From: Phallusia fumigata
Taxonomy: Eukaryota > Chordata > Ascidiacea > Phlebobranchia > Ascidiidae
Assembly: GCA_008931825.1 (NCBI GenBank)
Contig: QXVZ01028785.1
Coordinates: 1-44,946 of the forward strand
Reading direction: 5' to 3'
Length of the DNA stretch: 44,946 nt
This document shows positions 11,290-22,160 of the stretch, in pieces. A program made the translations under genes and the position numbers. Below the pieces are notes generated by a model. The model saw only the letters and a program-made list of their open reading frames with translations. It was not told the DNA's origin and searched no databases. The first letter of the stretch is position 1, and each line of letters starts with the position of its first letter.

Positions 11290-13326
11290 ATGACTTCCTA
11301 CAGGGTGAGTAATTGGCTAACTTGAAAATACTAAAATATATAAAACTTCATGAGTATGTCATAACTAACAGCAGCTTCAAGTTTGTATTTTTGAAAAAAG
11401 AATACTTTCAATATTTAATTGCTGCATGTACTAAAAGTAGGTTAGGTTGTGTGTTTTTGTGTCGAAAAATATGTTTTAATTCAAAAATGTAACCTTTTAT
11501 TCAGGCAGCGGATTCAAAACGTGAGGAGTTTCGAAAATATTTGGAGAAAGCCGGAGTTATTGATGCTCTAACAAAGGGTCTGCTACAGATAGTTTTCTGC
11601 AGTAAATCTAGTACTAACACACCTTGTTGTGTTTTTTTAGTTTTGGTCAATCTTTATGAAGAGCCAGAGAAACCAAACAATGCATTGGAGTATCCTTGAA
11701 AGTTAAATGTGACATTAAATCTATATATGTCAAGAATAAAATTGTTCTCATTATTTTTAAATCAATTAAAAGAAGAAAACAGTGTAATTTTTTTTAGATG
11801 TGTATTTTGATTTCTTTATTGATTGAAGTTTAATCACATGCAACATTAAAAATTATACAGCCCTTAATGACTCGATAAAAAAGATTTCTGAATCAGCATT
11901 TAAGTGGAGCTGGGCCAGAGACTGCTGATGTAGAAGCACTCAAAGTTGAACTAGCAGAACTTAAGGCCAAAGTTTCTCAGCTTTCAGATGAAAACGAGGA
12001 TTTGCGAAGCAAGGTAACAATTATGTTCTTGTATTTGCCACATTTAACAAAAAAAATAATCCATTGGGGCAGGCCAATTAACTGATAATAAGCATAAACA
12101 TTAAGGTATTTTTCTGCCATCAAGAATAGAGATAAAACAACTATTGATATGCACGAGTGTGGTTTGTCACAAAAAAGTTATAGTAAGTTATTTTTTTGCA
12201 ATTTTAATCCCAAATGGTTTGTTGTGTTAAACTATTAAATTAACAAGTGCAAAACTAGAAAAAAATTGTACGTTTAAAAAATCTGGTTGTGTTCAAGAAA
12301 AGTTAAAATAACATCAGCCCTAAATTTGCCATGTGTGTTTCTGAAGGTTTAACTTGAAAAAAAGTAAACTGGTATGCTATGGTTTTTAATGATCCGCATC
12401 AAATGCTGCTCTGCAATGAATGTAAACCAGAATTAATATTTGGACATAAAGCATAAGGTTGTTGGTTTATCCAGTGAAAATGCAATTGATAGTTGAAAAA
12501 CAAGTTTCCGACAGGACTTATTTTTAGCTTAAGAATGGGTTATTTAGTATTTCCGAGAAAACCTGTTTTGCTCACTAAATTTACCCACTGGCCTCTTGTG
12601 AATGATTGACATGGAGTCAGCCAGGTTAAACTTATTTTTGCTTGGACGAAGATATAGCTTGTTTTAATTTCCTATTGGCACGCGCTTTTGTGTGGACAAT
12701 AAATATTGATTGTGACATCTCCAAAAGGCTGCTATCAACATATGCGAGTGTCTTTTATCAATTTATTACCTGATTGGGACACTCAGCCATCGAATATGTG
12801 TCGATGGTCGAGTTTCAGCATCTTTTAAGGTCAGCAAACATTTATGGTGCCAGGGTGCCTGTTTGCCGACTGTACGAAATTTATTTGTCCCTCCACTAAG
12901 CAATGTCATTTAGATTGTATTGTGCTATTTAGCAAATTCCCTTGGACAGTTTCTGTTCTGCAAATAAATTTGACGTCAAAATTTAATAAATAATTCAGTA
13001 CAGTTACTGGCAATTAAAACAATTTGTTGAGGCTTTGGTTAATGAAAAACCTACCTTACTAGTAAACCTTTTTAACATTCTTTGTGTTGCAATTGCAATG
13101 AATTTTTACGTGATGGTGGGAGTACAAAATAAACAAAATTGTAAAAAAAGCACTTCATTAAAACTTCCCCGTGGTAAAAAGATTCCTGGAAAGTTTCTGG
13201 CATGGATTTCACTTTGGTAAATGGACATTAGTTGTTTAGGCCCTAAAACAGTCATGATTAATCATGTTTTGTTTATTTAAGCTGGACAAGTACGAGCCTG
13301 CTGCCACTGATGAGGGAACCAATTGA
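11290..13326 (+). CDS. MYCBP: MYCBP (AMY-1), c-Myc-binding protein
   Basis: Five exons join in frame: 11290-11304, 11505-11577, 11641-11689, 11884-12013 and 13282-13326. The protein is about 103 aa, the same length as human MYCBP. It reads MTSYR, AADSKREEFRKYLEKAGVID, ALTKVLVNLYEEPEKPNNAL and FLNQHLSGAGPETADVEALK, then a C-terminal coiled-coil (VELAELKAKVSQLSDENEDL) and LDKYEPAATDEGTN. Known partners in vertebrates include c-Myc, A-kinase anchoring proteins and ciliary/sperm proteins. Exon 2 uses an unusual donor (GTCTGC), and intron 3 looks U12-type. A second copy of the last exon lies at 18062, so a longer alternative transcript is possible. Confidence 0.93.
11690..11883 (+). other. Probable U12-type (minor spliceosome) intron in MYCBP
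   Basis: The 194-nt intron begins GTATCCTTGA, matching the U12 5' splice-site consensus RTATCCTTT at the diagnostic positions. Near its end CCCTTAATGAC (11861-11871) resembles the U12 branch-point TTCCTTAAC, with the branch A about 16 nt before the terminal AG, inside the usual 10-20 nt window. There is no polypyrimidine tract before the acceptor (CTCGATAAAAAAG), which also fits U12 and not U2. Joining here gives GA/A TTT, restoring the family sequence NNALE-FLNQH. Confidence 0.75.
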
Positions 13327-15921
13327 ACCGAGCAACCACTTTCACCTTATTTTAACGCAGAATCCACTCACAACAAACTTTACCTTGCAAGCCAACAGAG
13401 ATAAAAACCAAAAATTGTCAAGTTTACATCATTCCAACATAGTTTCCGCTATTACACTTTATAGTTTTGCAAGGTTTTATAAGCCTTTCTACTTGTTTAG
13501 ACCCGTTTCTACCACAAGGTCTGTTTTGTCACCTTTTTAAAAGCTTTTAATACCAGTTGCATAGAGATAGATTAACCTAATATTCTACTATCTGTATGTC
13601 GAATCTGTATGTACGTAACGTATGTCTGATTTTTTGTCCGCAAGTAAAAACACTAATGTTCCTGTTGCTGAATTAGTAAACGATTACTGACGACGGATTA
13701 CTTCCACATTGGCCTGCTGCAGTCGAACGGGCGTTCCACTTTCATCAACACCAGTCGTTGTGGTTTCGGTTTAATTCATTGTGTTTTGTTGTTTTGCAGT
13801 GGTGGATATGCGTACGTTTTTGAGTTGATTTTTTTAATAAAACCGAAGCCGATTTGGCTGTACTTGGCGTGGCTCTGCATTTTCAAGCAAGTTAAAAGTA
13901 TGTGGCACCGTCCAAGTCGGCATTTAAGCGTGTTTTTTTGCAAAAAAACAATGGCTTCCAAACTTTTTTTGGTTTGTTCTCCCCTTCTCGTCTTAAACTT
14001 TTTATTCCTCCCCTTCAAGACAGGGAGTCATATAAAGCATTTAAATATGTCTGGCACTGGTCAACCTAAAACAAATGCTGCATCATAAATAACTTGACTA
14101 CATAGTAAAAATTCCCCCTAAACTCATGAAATTCCTCCCCGTTTGGAAACCACTGCAGTAAACCGTAGCTTAGTTTAGAGGTGAAAAGCGTGGTCTATCC
14201 ATGTGGGAAGTAACTTGACAATCTTATATCCCTGGGCTGCTGAAATTCAGCGTTTTTACTGTTGACCAGTTTAATACGAAAGCACACTTGTAAAATTGTG
14301 TGCTGTGCTGTTCAGGTAGCCTAATACAAGCACAGAAATCTGAGTCATATTTGAGACGAATACATCCGGGTGTTGTAGCTACATAAAACAAACAAACAGG
14401 CCAAATTTGTGACGTGTTTCACACACAAAATGACGTGTTCACAAAAAAATAAAAATCCTTCCAAAAGTTTGCAAGCCGGTCTCCTAAAAATAGCATTATT
14501 TCGACTCGACATCCATAGTTAAGTTGATTAAATTTTGTGGCATTTTTGTGCCGGACCAATATTTGTCCGCACGATTGTATAGCTTGCAACGCGTGACGTT
14601 AACAGGTGTGTTAGTGTGTTATACAACTGACGAGCCCCTGCCACACCCAAATAAACAAGCACTTATCTAGGTTACTCTGCTATCTGTGGGCTGTGGAGCC
14701 GGATACGCTAGGTTGCTTGGGTTGCGTTTGGACTTAACCAGGGCGCGAAACACAGGGGGAGGGTTTCTTATGTGTCCTCCAATATTTTTGATTTAATTGT
14801 TTTGTTTTTCACGGCTATATTTTACTAATTTTATAGATAAAACCTTAAATCTGGAATTAAACATATTCATTTTTAAAAGCGCAAGGCCGTCTCAGTCCGT
14901 TAAAGGTAAACCAATATTTGTAACACAAAAAGATATGAATTGTGACGTCATAACTTACCGCCAATAGACGTGGCGTCACAGGCAGAAAAATTACTCGCAG
15001 AAGACAAAAGTGCCCTCCCTCACAGTAGGTTTTTTGGATTTGCGCCAATGGAACTTTAGAAAGACCAAAACCGGAGCCGCGCTCACGTAAATCCCGTTTT
15101 TGTTTTACTGAGTCTCGTGCCCCAGGACGCTTCTGCAGATTATGGTCGTTGCAAGGAAACATGACGTTTGGTTTCCGATAGTTTGATCAAAATTTTGCTG
15201 AACATAAGCTGTTTTGCAGTTTGTGTTTTGGTTTCAACACAGTGGCAATTTTCTTGAACTTTTGACATCTCGTGTGAACGAAAGTAGATGAACAACAAAA
15301 AATCGATATAATTTACTGCAACTGTCTCTTGGTTCGCCGTGAAAATAGGTTAAACAGATACTTACAGGAAAGCACCCCGTAGTCGTTACCCACGAGCTCG
15401 TAAAGCCTGTATTCTTTCTTGAAAACAAACAAATACTAAAACAGGGTCATAAAAGTGGTCGTATTTTAAACGAGGCCATTTGTAAATGATTAAATCATCG
15501 TAGGTTGTTGTCCACAGCTGCACGATTTATTAGGGAGTTTTGGGTCTGTATTCTGCAAGTCACTTTCGCCGAAGTTATAGTCATATTACTCTTTAATCTT
15601 TGACCAGCAGTCACTTACAATCAGTACTGGCATCTTGTACGTTTGCAAAAAAACAAACCGTTTTTAAAACTCAGCCAACGGATTTTAATACTTTATTCGA
15701 AACAGATGTAAATAAAGTTTTCTATTTCGTGACGACACAGAACTGGTTTGGCTAAGACGCCAAACTAATGTGCGTTAGCCATTTGGTCATACGTCTTAAC
15801 ACTTTAACATTCCCACTAAGGATTAGCTGTAGGTTAATACTTTTAACGTGACCGAACCGGTCCCCTCAGTGATTTTAAATGCCATCGTGGCCCCTAAGGT
15901 GCATTGGATTTACTCTTTATC

Positions 15922-16030
15922 TTTTTTTTTACGGGGTTCGAACCCGGGACGATCCCCAGAACTAATCCCGATCAGTTTTTTTATGTCTGTATATGGGTCG
16001 AGCGCCTCAGTCCATTCGACCAAGCGCTAA
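15922..16030 (-). mobile_element. tRNA-derived SINE, copy 4, inverted, with target-site duplication
   Basis: Reverse-complement copy of the element at 143. The poly-T is the tail, followed by GGGGTTCGAACCC (B-box, inverted), TTTTTATGTCTGTATATGGG and the inverted A-box side ending ACCAAGCGCT. TCTTTATC at 15914-15921 and 16031-16038 forms an 8-bp flanking repeat. No SINE is visible at the matching place in unit B, so the insertion followed the duplication. Confidence 0.8.
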
Positions 16031-16325
16031 TCTTTATCACGCAGAATTTATCGAACGGCGACATCTAGCGGGAACCCAACGGCTACTTCAGTTTACCGGT
16101 TAATGTTTTTTGATTGGATAAGTTTCTACGCTTGTAAATAAAACAAATAAAACAAAACAAAATTTGGTTAAATCGGACAATTTTATTCCACACACTTGAA
16201 ACATGTAACTAGTCAATTTACAGGATTTAACACATAAAAAAGTGAAAACATGCTAAAAATATATTTGTGCGTTTACAAAAACACTATGTGCCAATGATGG
16301 CGTATTGCAGCTTGACATGTTTCAA

Positions 16326-16790
16326 TTATTCATTGTGTAGGGAGCCGTAGCCGCTGCCTTCTAATGGTTGCTCTTCACTTGATTCGGAGCCAAATTGCAA
16401 CACGGCGCTTTTCGCTGCCAAGTACATCAAAGACATCATACAAACACACACGAAAACCAAGAAAAAAGAGTAAGTTATGTAACTACATGTATCGTCTTTC
16501 TCCTTTTTTCCGTAATCACAGTCTCTCTTGGTGATGTCGGAGGCCTCGAGCAAACCAACATCTATCAACGCTCTCTCGATTTGATGACGTTTCCATTCTG
16601 CAATGCCATCAGGGTGGGCCTTTTGATTCGTATTGATAGCCGACGTTGCTTTCGTGTGAACGTTTGTTTCTTTAGCAGTGTTGACATCGGATTTTGCTTT
16701 ATTGTCGATCTCGATCTGAACATCTTTCTCGTTCACGACGTACTTTGCGGCGCGGTCATCGGAACGAAGCATCCAGGGTAGATTGACCAT
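16326..16790 (-). CDS. Unrecognised single-pass membrane protein, copy A
   Basis: Single exon, 154 aa, beginning MVNLPWMLRSDDRAAKYVVN. The first 100 residues are hydrophilic and charged. One hydrophobic segment of about 24 residues (103-126, YITYSFFLVFVCVCMMSLMYL) is followed by a 28-residue tail ending QPLEGSGYGSLHNE. There is no signal peptide, and a basic KKEK lies just before the membrane segment. The tail contains YGSL, fitting a YxxPhi sorting motif. An AATAAA signal lies downstream on the minus strand at 16187-16182. Coding status is supported by the paralogue at 20392-20853, which keeps frame with substitutions and in-frame indels. I recognise no family and assign no function. Confidence 0.8.
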   Translation of the reverse strand: MVNLPWMLRSDDRAAKYVVNEKDVQIEIDNKAKSDVNTAKETNVHTKATSAINTNQKAHPDGIAEWKRHQIERALIDVGLLEASDITKRDCDYGKKEKDDTCSYITYSFFLVFVCVCMMSLMYLAAKSAVLQFGSESSEEQPLEGSGYGSLHNE

Positions 16791-17511
16791 TTTTGAGGGT
16801 TAGTTAACCGACAGGAGGTTGCAGTGTAGGTAGGTAAGTAAGTAAGCTGCGTAACAAGGTAATGCTTTGAATTAATTCGGAAAAACACAGAATATTTTGT
16901 CTTTCGCGTGGTGGCGCAAGAGGGCTTTTAATTTTGCTGCCAAAAGTTGCAAACTGCTGAGTCATGTTTCTAACTTTTGTTGTTTTCAAATGGAGATCGA
17001 AGTGTAAACTGAGTAACTACGCAGAACTCTGAAATGGAAAATTCGTCTAAACCGAATTTGCGAAAACCGTGATTGATTCCCAAGCGGTTTCGAGTTAGTT
17101 AAATCTAAACCGTTAAACCCAATAAAGCAAAATATTTGCTAAACCTAATCAACGGCTATGTTATTTGTTTCAACAGTTTCAAATTTTGCGTGATTGACTT
17201 TGGGCAGTCTGTTGCACCAAACCGGGCCAAAACCTATAAACAGGTTCGGAAACAGTAAACTAGCTCTTCGAGTACTGAGATTCTTTATTGTAGATCTGGC
17301 CTAAAACTATGCACAGAAAAAAGATAATGTCTTTACTATCACCAAATTACTGTGTTAAAGAACAGTGCTTCAAATGACCAATATGCACACCCACGTACGC
17401 TTTGACTTTTTATGCTGACTAAACATACCTCCAAATTTTCTAGTGAATGTAAACTGCAAACGGCCTTTTAAATAGCAACAGGTCGTTTAAAAATTCTCTC
17501 CTTCTGTTACT

Positions 17512-17665
17512 TTCAGCTGCAGCTGCAATCAGAAACTGTTAAGCGGCTCCACATGATACTATTATTCCGATTTGCCAGACGCTCATGGGATACATTTCAT
17601 ATAATGGAGCGCTAATTTCGTTGATATGGTTGAACAGGTGTTGTAATTTGTAACTTATCAGGGCC
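17512..17665. promoter_or_regulatory. Conserved noncoding block upstream of membrane-protein gene A
   Basis: This block matches 21708-21860. It includes 51 identical bases in a row (17543-17593 against 21738-21788) inside flanks that are clearly diverged. It lies about 720-870 bp upstream of the start codon of the minus-strand gene. Both copies contain an E-box CAGGTG (AACAGGTGTTG), and another CAGGTG follows further out (near 17754 and 21941). Such local constraint in a diverged duplication suggests a shared enhancer or distal promoter. This is inference from conservation only. Confidence 0.6.
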
Positions 17666-18061
17666 AACAGATGTGATTTACGTAACCTGTTGTTTTATCG
17701 CCAGCAGAACATTTTGTAACTGAAGAAACGATTACACGAACGGCCTAAACCAAACAGGTGTGTTACCTTCCTGTTGCCTTCTCTTTTACCCTTCTGGCGT
17801 CCTGCAGTTTCTGTGGAAAACTTGACTCTCAATTAGGAGCCAGTAGGTTTAACTGCAAATTAAGCCACAATCGCCATTTGAAAATGCCCTAATTACCCTT
17901 GTCAATATCGTCGACAGCAGTAGTTTCTACGATATTTATCTAAGTTGTTTACAAAAACCATTTCTGCCAAAAAACATTTTGTGTCTGTGAAACTTCCGAC
18001 ATTGGTAAAATGACCTTACTTTTCAGGTCCCTCACAAATTATCGTTTTTTGGTTAATTCAG

Positions 18062-18106
18062 CTGGACACGTACGAGCCTTCTGTCACTGATGAGGGAACC
18101 AACTAA
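18062..18106 (+). CDS. Duplicate MYCBP last exon, possible alternative terminal exon
   Basis: Copy of 13282-13326 with a working acceptor (TTGGTTAATTCAG) and an intact frame: LDTYEPSVTDEGTN then stop, against LDKYEPAATDEGTN in the first copy. Three residues differ (K to T, AA to SV) and the stop codon is TAA in place of TGA. Spliced to exon 4 of MYCBP it would give a full-length variant from an intron of about 6 kb that contains membrane-protein gene A. It could equally be an unused duplicate. Confidence 0.55.
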   Translation: MDTYEPSVTDEGTN

Positions 18107-18849
18107 ACCGAGCAACAACTCTTCCCTTTATTTTAACGCAGATTCCAAACACAACAAACTTTACCTTGCAAGCCAACAGAGATAAAAACCAAAAATTGTT
18201 ATTTTTACATCATTTTAACATAGTTTTAGTCATTACACTTCATAATTTAGCAAGGTTTACACATTGATGTCAAATCCTTTGTACGTATCGTATGTCTGAA
18301 TTTGTTCAACAAGTAAATACACTGATGTCCCTGTTGCTAAATTGACAAACGATTACCGACGATGTATTTATAACTTTTTTGACAAAAACCATAATCGATT
18401 TGGTTGTACTTGGTGCGTCTTTATTTGTAACGAACTCCTAAGTAGGTATGGTACACTGACGAAGTGAGTTTTAACGCGTGCTTTGTGCACCCAACTGCAG
18501 CATTTGTAGAAGTGAAGAATGCTGCCATAAACACGTGGAAAATAGCTTGAGCTGCGTACATGCATGGGGTGCCGAATTTTTATGTTTTTCCTCTTGACCA
18601 GTTCAACATGAAAGCTTACTTGAAGACTGTAGTAGCGTCTTTTTCAAAAGGCATAACATAAAAATGGTGTGCTGTAAAGGTAATGGAAGCACAACACATT
18701 AAATTTCAGGTAAATCTGGGAACAGTAGAGCAGGTCTTATTAAGGACTATTACATCCGGGTGTCTTAGCTACTTAAAACAAACAACTAGACCAAATTTGT
18801 ACCTTGGTTTGTAACATAAAATAATCAACCTCGCTTAATGGTAAGTACC

Positions 18850-18920
18850 TTCAAGTCGGTATTTTATTCATATAGAATTCAAATTAATTGATTCTATTTG
18901 AATAAGATACCGACGATGAA
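18850..18920. ncRNA. Hairpin of about 70 nt, candidate microRNA precursor
   Basis: Arms 18855-18878 and 18891-18914 pair over about 24 bp with two mismatches (one would be a G-U or A-C pair depending on strand). The arms begin GTCGGTATTTTATTCATATA and end AATAAGATACCGAC. A loop of about 11 nt (TCAAATTAATT plus) lies between them. A further five-pair stem (CTTCA with TGAAG) extends the base after a small internal loop. The size, loop and near-perfect pairing fit a pre-miRNA or a small palindromic insertion. It exists only in unit B. Confidence 0.4.
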
Positions 18921-20391
18921 GCAGCTAAAGGTGAATGACTTTTATACCAAAAGATACTTATAACCATACGAAGCCAACTTTATCCGTCAAACTGTTCTGT
19001 GGTGATTACTCTGCTCTACGTGGTTTATCGCTTTTATTATTGATTTGTTTAAAATTCACCAATTTTTATAAATCGCATGTTAAATGGGTCCAATCGCCTG
19101 CAAAGCCGCATTCTAAAAGTATAACTATTTCGGCTAAACAACAATTGTTGAGTTGATTCAATTGTGTGTTATTTTTTACCAGATCGATGTTTGTCCGCGT
19201 TATTGTATAACTCGCAACGCTTGAGCTGTTTGCGTTATTTTCAATACAGTGGCAATTTTTTTTGAACTTTACCGTTTCGTGTGAAACGAAAGTAGGTGGA
19301 CAGTAAAAAAATGTAGTTTACTGTCTTTTGTTTCACCGTGTATATAGGCTGAAAAGATATCTATGGAAAAAGACCACGCTACCCATGACCTCGTAGAACC
19401 TGTATTCTCCCTTAAAAACAAACAAGCACTAAAACAGGATCATACAAGTGATGTTTGTGGTTTGCCTACATTAGCCCAGAAACACGATTTAGTAGAAAGT
19501 TTGGCTCTCTTATTGTACATAGCCTTTTACCAGAAGTTACGTGACGATCTTTGACTGAGCCTTATTTTTTAATTTGGTAAACTTGTTCATCGCTGTGTAT
19601 AAAATCAGTTCTGGCATCTAGCAAGTTTGCAAAAACAAACAGTTTTGTAAACTATCAGCGAATAGATTGCTGTAGTCTGCTATTAAAAAAAATAGCTAGT
19701 TTCTAACACTAAAAATCAGTTATCATTTTGTTCCTATAGAATCCCTTATGGCATAGAACCTGTTCCTAGTTAGTAGTGATGCTTTAACTGCTCATAATTC
19801 GCATTTATTAAGCGCCTTAGACCATTTGCCTATGTGTATAACCCTTAATACTCCTACCAAGATTGGCTGCAAGGTTCCTATGGGTTTATTAACAGCATAG
19901 ATCTGATACCTTACGGCATATATAAGTGATTTTGGATGGCTTCGCTGCCCCCAGTGAGTATTGTTTATGCGACTCGAAGCCATTCCGCTACGTGTTTGAC
20001 CTTTATGCCACGAAAAACAGCGCTTGACAGCGACATCTAGCGAGTAACCAACGCTAGTCAAATTGTTTTGTTAAAAATTCCTTGTATGCTGCCCTTAATT
20101 TCCTGTAGTTTTTTTATCGATAGGAAGATACAAGCCAGTACTTGTGTGTAAAACATATTCTACGTTTCGACAAACGCTTTTTTTATCGAGTACTTAAGTT
20201 TCGTACGAACCTAACAAGAAAACAAAACAAAACGTGGTCAAATCGGACAATTTTATTCAACACACTTGAAACATGTAACTATAATACAGGATTTAACACA
20301 TAAGAAAGAGAAAACATGCTAAAAATATATTTGTGCGTTTACAAAACACTGTTGTGCGAATGATGGCGTTTTGCAGCTTAACATGTTTCAA

Positions 20392-20853
20392 TTATTCATT
20401 GTGTATGGAGCCGTAGCCGCTGCCTTCTAATGGTTGCTCTTCATTTGATTGGAAGTCAAATTGCAATACGGCGCTTTTCGCTACCAAGTACATGACCGAC
20501 ACCATAAAAACACACACCAGAAACAACATCATGAAGTATGTTATGTAACTACATATATCGTCTTTCTCCTTTTTCTCGTAATGACGACCTCCTTCTGTGG
20601 CGTCGTAGTCCTCCAGCAAACCAGCATCTATCAGCACTCTTTCCATTTGATGACGTTTCCACTCTGCAATGCCATCAGGGTGGGCCTTCTGTGGCGTTAT
20701 AATCAATTCTTTGGCGCGTACATTCGTTTCTTTAGCAGTGTTGACATCGGATTTTGCTTTTTTGTCGATCTCGATCTGAACGACATCTTTCTCGTTCACG
20801 ACGTACTTTGCGGCGCGGTCATCGGAACGAAGCATCCAGGGTAGATTGACCAT
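20392..20853 (-). CDS. Unrecognised single-pass membrane protein, copy B
   Basis: Single exon, 153 aa, paralogue of 16326-16790. The first 23 residues are identical; the middle carries substitutions and small in-frame indels (RAKELIITPQK replaces the copy A sequence). The membrane segment is rewritten but still hydrophobic (YITYFMMLFLVCVFMVSVMYL). The tail EEQPLEGSGYGSIHNE is nearly unchanged and keeps a YxxPhi motif (YGSI). A minus-strand AATAAA lies at 20257-20252. The sequence just upstream of the ATG, including a CTTACTTAC-type run, is strongly shared with copy A, so both probably keep the same 5' leader. Function unknown. Confidence 0.8.
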   Translation of the reverse strand: MVNLPWMLRSDDRAAKYVVNEKDVVQIEIDKKAKSDVNTAKETNVRAKELIITPQKAHPDGIAEWKRHQMERVLIDAGLLEDYDATEGGRHYEKKEKDDICSYITYFMMLFLVCVFMVSVMYLVAKSAVLQFDFQSNEEQPLEGSGYGSIHNE

Positions 20854-21707
20854 TTTTGAGGGTTATAGTTAACCGACAGGAGGTTGCAGTGTAGGTAGGT
20901 AAGTAAGTAAGTAGTAAGGCTGCAAGATAAAGTTATAAATTAAGTTGGAAAATACTATCAAACACTTTGGAACTTTTTTGGCCTCCGCATGGTAACGCCA
21001 GAGGGGTTTTGCTGTCCGAAATCACAAAACGTATCGCATAGAGCTACCATATTTGTGTTTATTTAATCTAAATCGTTAAATCGTTATTAAATCTAAAGCC
21101 AAATAAAGTAAATTATTTGTTTGCAAAAATACTTTTAGGTCATTCGTTTTGATTAAAAATTTGACGGAATTGACTTTGGACAGTCCGTTGCACCACCCCG
21201 ATTAAAAACCTACAGGATCGGAAAGTTAATTTCGTAAAACGGACATAAACCTGAATCCGAAATTTTAATTTTTTTCCACTCGAACTGAACCCGAATCTTA
21301 CATATACCAAAACTTTGTAACCCAAATAAAATATTAACTCGTAAACTCAGTGTTTTGAGTACTGAGATTCCTTATCATAGACCTGGCCTAAAACTATATT
21401 CAAGAAAAAGAAAGATAATATTGCTACTATTTCTAAGTTTCTGGACTGAACTAACACAGTTTTACTTTAAATTAATTGTACTAAAATACTTTCGTTTTTA
21501 AAAACAAACTATAAAACTAGACAAACGTTGTTTATTTTGAGCTGAACTGTCTTAGTTATGTAGACATATCTAACACAAGCAAACACGCACATGTAAACAC
21601 GTACTGACTTACTATACCTCTATATATTAAAGTGAATGTACCAAACTGCAACCAGCCTTTTATAAAGAACAACGATTCGTTTTTGAAACTCTCTCATTCT
21701 GCTAAAA

Positions 21708-21860
21708 TCAGCTGCAACTGCAATCAAAAACTGTTACGCGGCTCCACATGATACTATTATTCCGATTTGCCAGACGCTCATGGGATACCTTTCATATCAT
21801 GGAGCGCTAATTTCGTTGTTTTAGGTTGAACAGGTGTTGTGATTTGTAACTAATCAGGCA
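21708..21860. promoter_or_regulatory. Conserved noncoding block upstream of membrane-protein gene B
   Basis: Partner of 17512-17665, with the same 51-bp identical core and E-box CAGGTG. It lies about 850-1000 bp upstream of the gene B start. Confidence 0.6.
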
Positions 21861-22160
21861 CCACAGATGTGATTTACGCAACCTGTTTTTCCACCATTTC
21901 GTCACAGCGAGCGTGATTATACTAGCGACTCAAACCAGACAGGTGTGCTGACGGCTCCTTATGCCCTCCCGGATTCCAGCAGTGATTTAGAATATTATAT
22001 TTTTATACTTTGCAATTAGGAATCAGTATGGTTGACTGTAAATTTAGCCACATTCGCCATTTAAAAGCGCCCTAATTATTGTAAGAATTTCGACAGCTGT
22101 TTCGATGGTATTTAGCCAAGTTTATTAAAAACCACATAGTTGAAAAAAATCAAGAGTATG

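Larger units (their letters stand above)
13210..18000. repeat. Tandem segmental duplication, unit A
   Basis: This unit matches 18000-22160 in the same order. Shared landmarks are the MYCBP last exon (13282 against 18062), the segment after it up to about 13680/18360, TACATCCGGGTGT at 14364 and 18750, a block with CAGTGGCAATTTT at 15240 and 19250, the membrane-protein gene (16326 against 20392), and the conserved block (17512 against 21708). Coding and some noncoding parts are well preserved and the rest is diverged, so the duplication is old. Boundaries are approximate. Unit A is longer by insertions, including the inverted SINE at 15922. Confidence 0.85.
18000..22160. repeat. Tandem segmental duplication, unit B
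   Basis: Second copy of the unit at 13210-18000, same orientation, about 4.2 kb. It starts just before the second MYCBP last exon and ends near 22160, where similarity to 17.9-18.0 kb fades. It has a private insertion of about 250 bp near 18830-19090 that carries the hairpin at 18850-18920, and it lacks the SINE of unit A. Confidence 0.85.

Noticed and set aside
16395-16781. Plus-strand 128-aa frame opposite the membrane-protein gene (and its partner at 20449-20844)
   Set aside because: It mirrors the minus-strand gene. The minus frame has a sensible start, membrane segment and polyadenylation signal, and the differences between paralogues keep its protein features.
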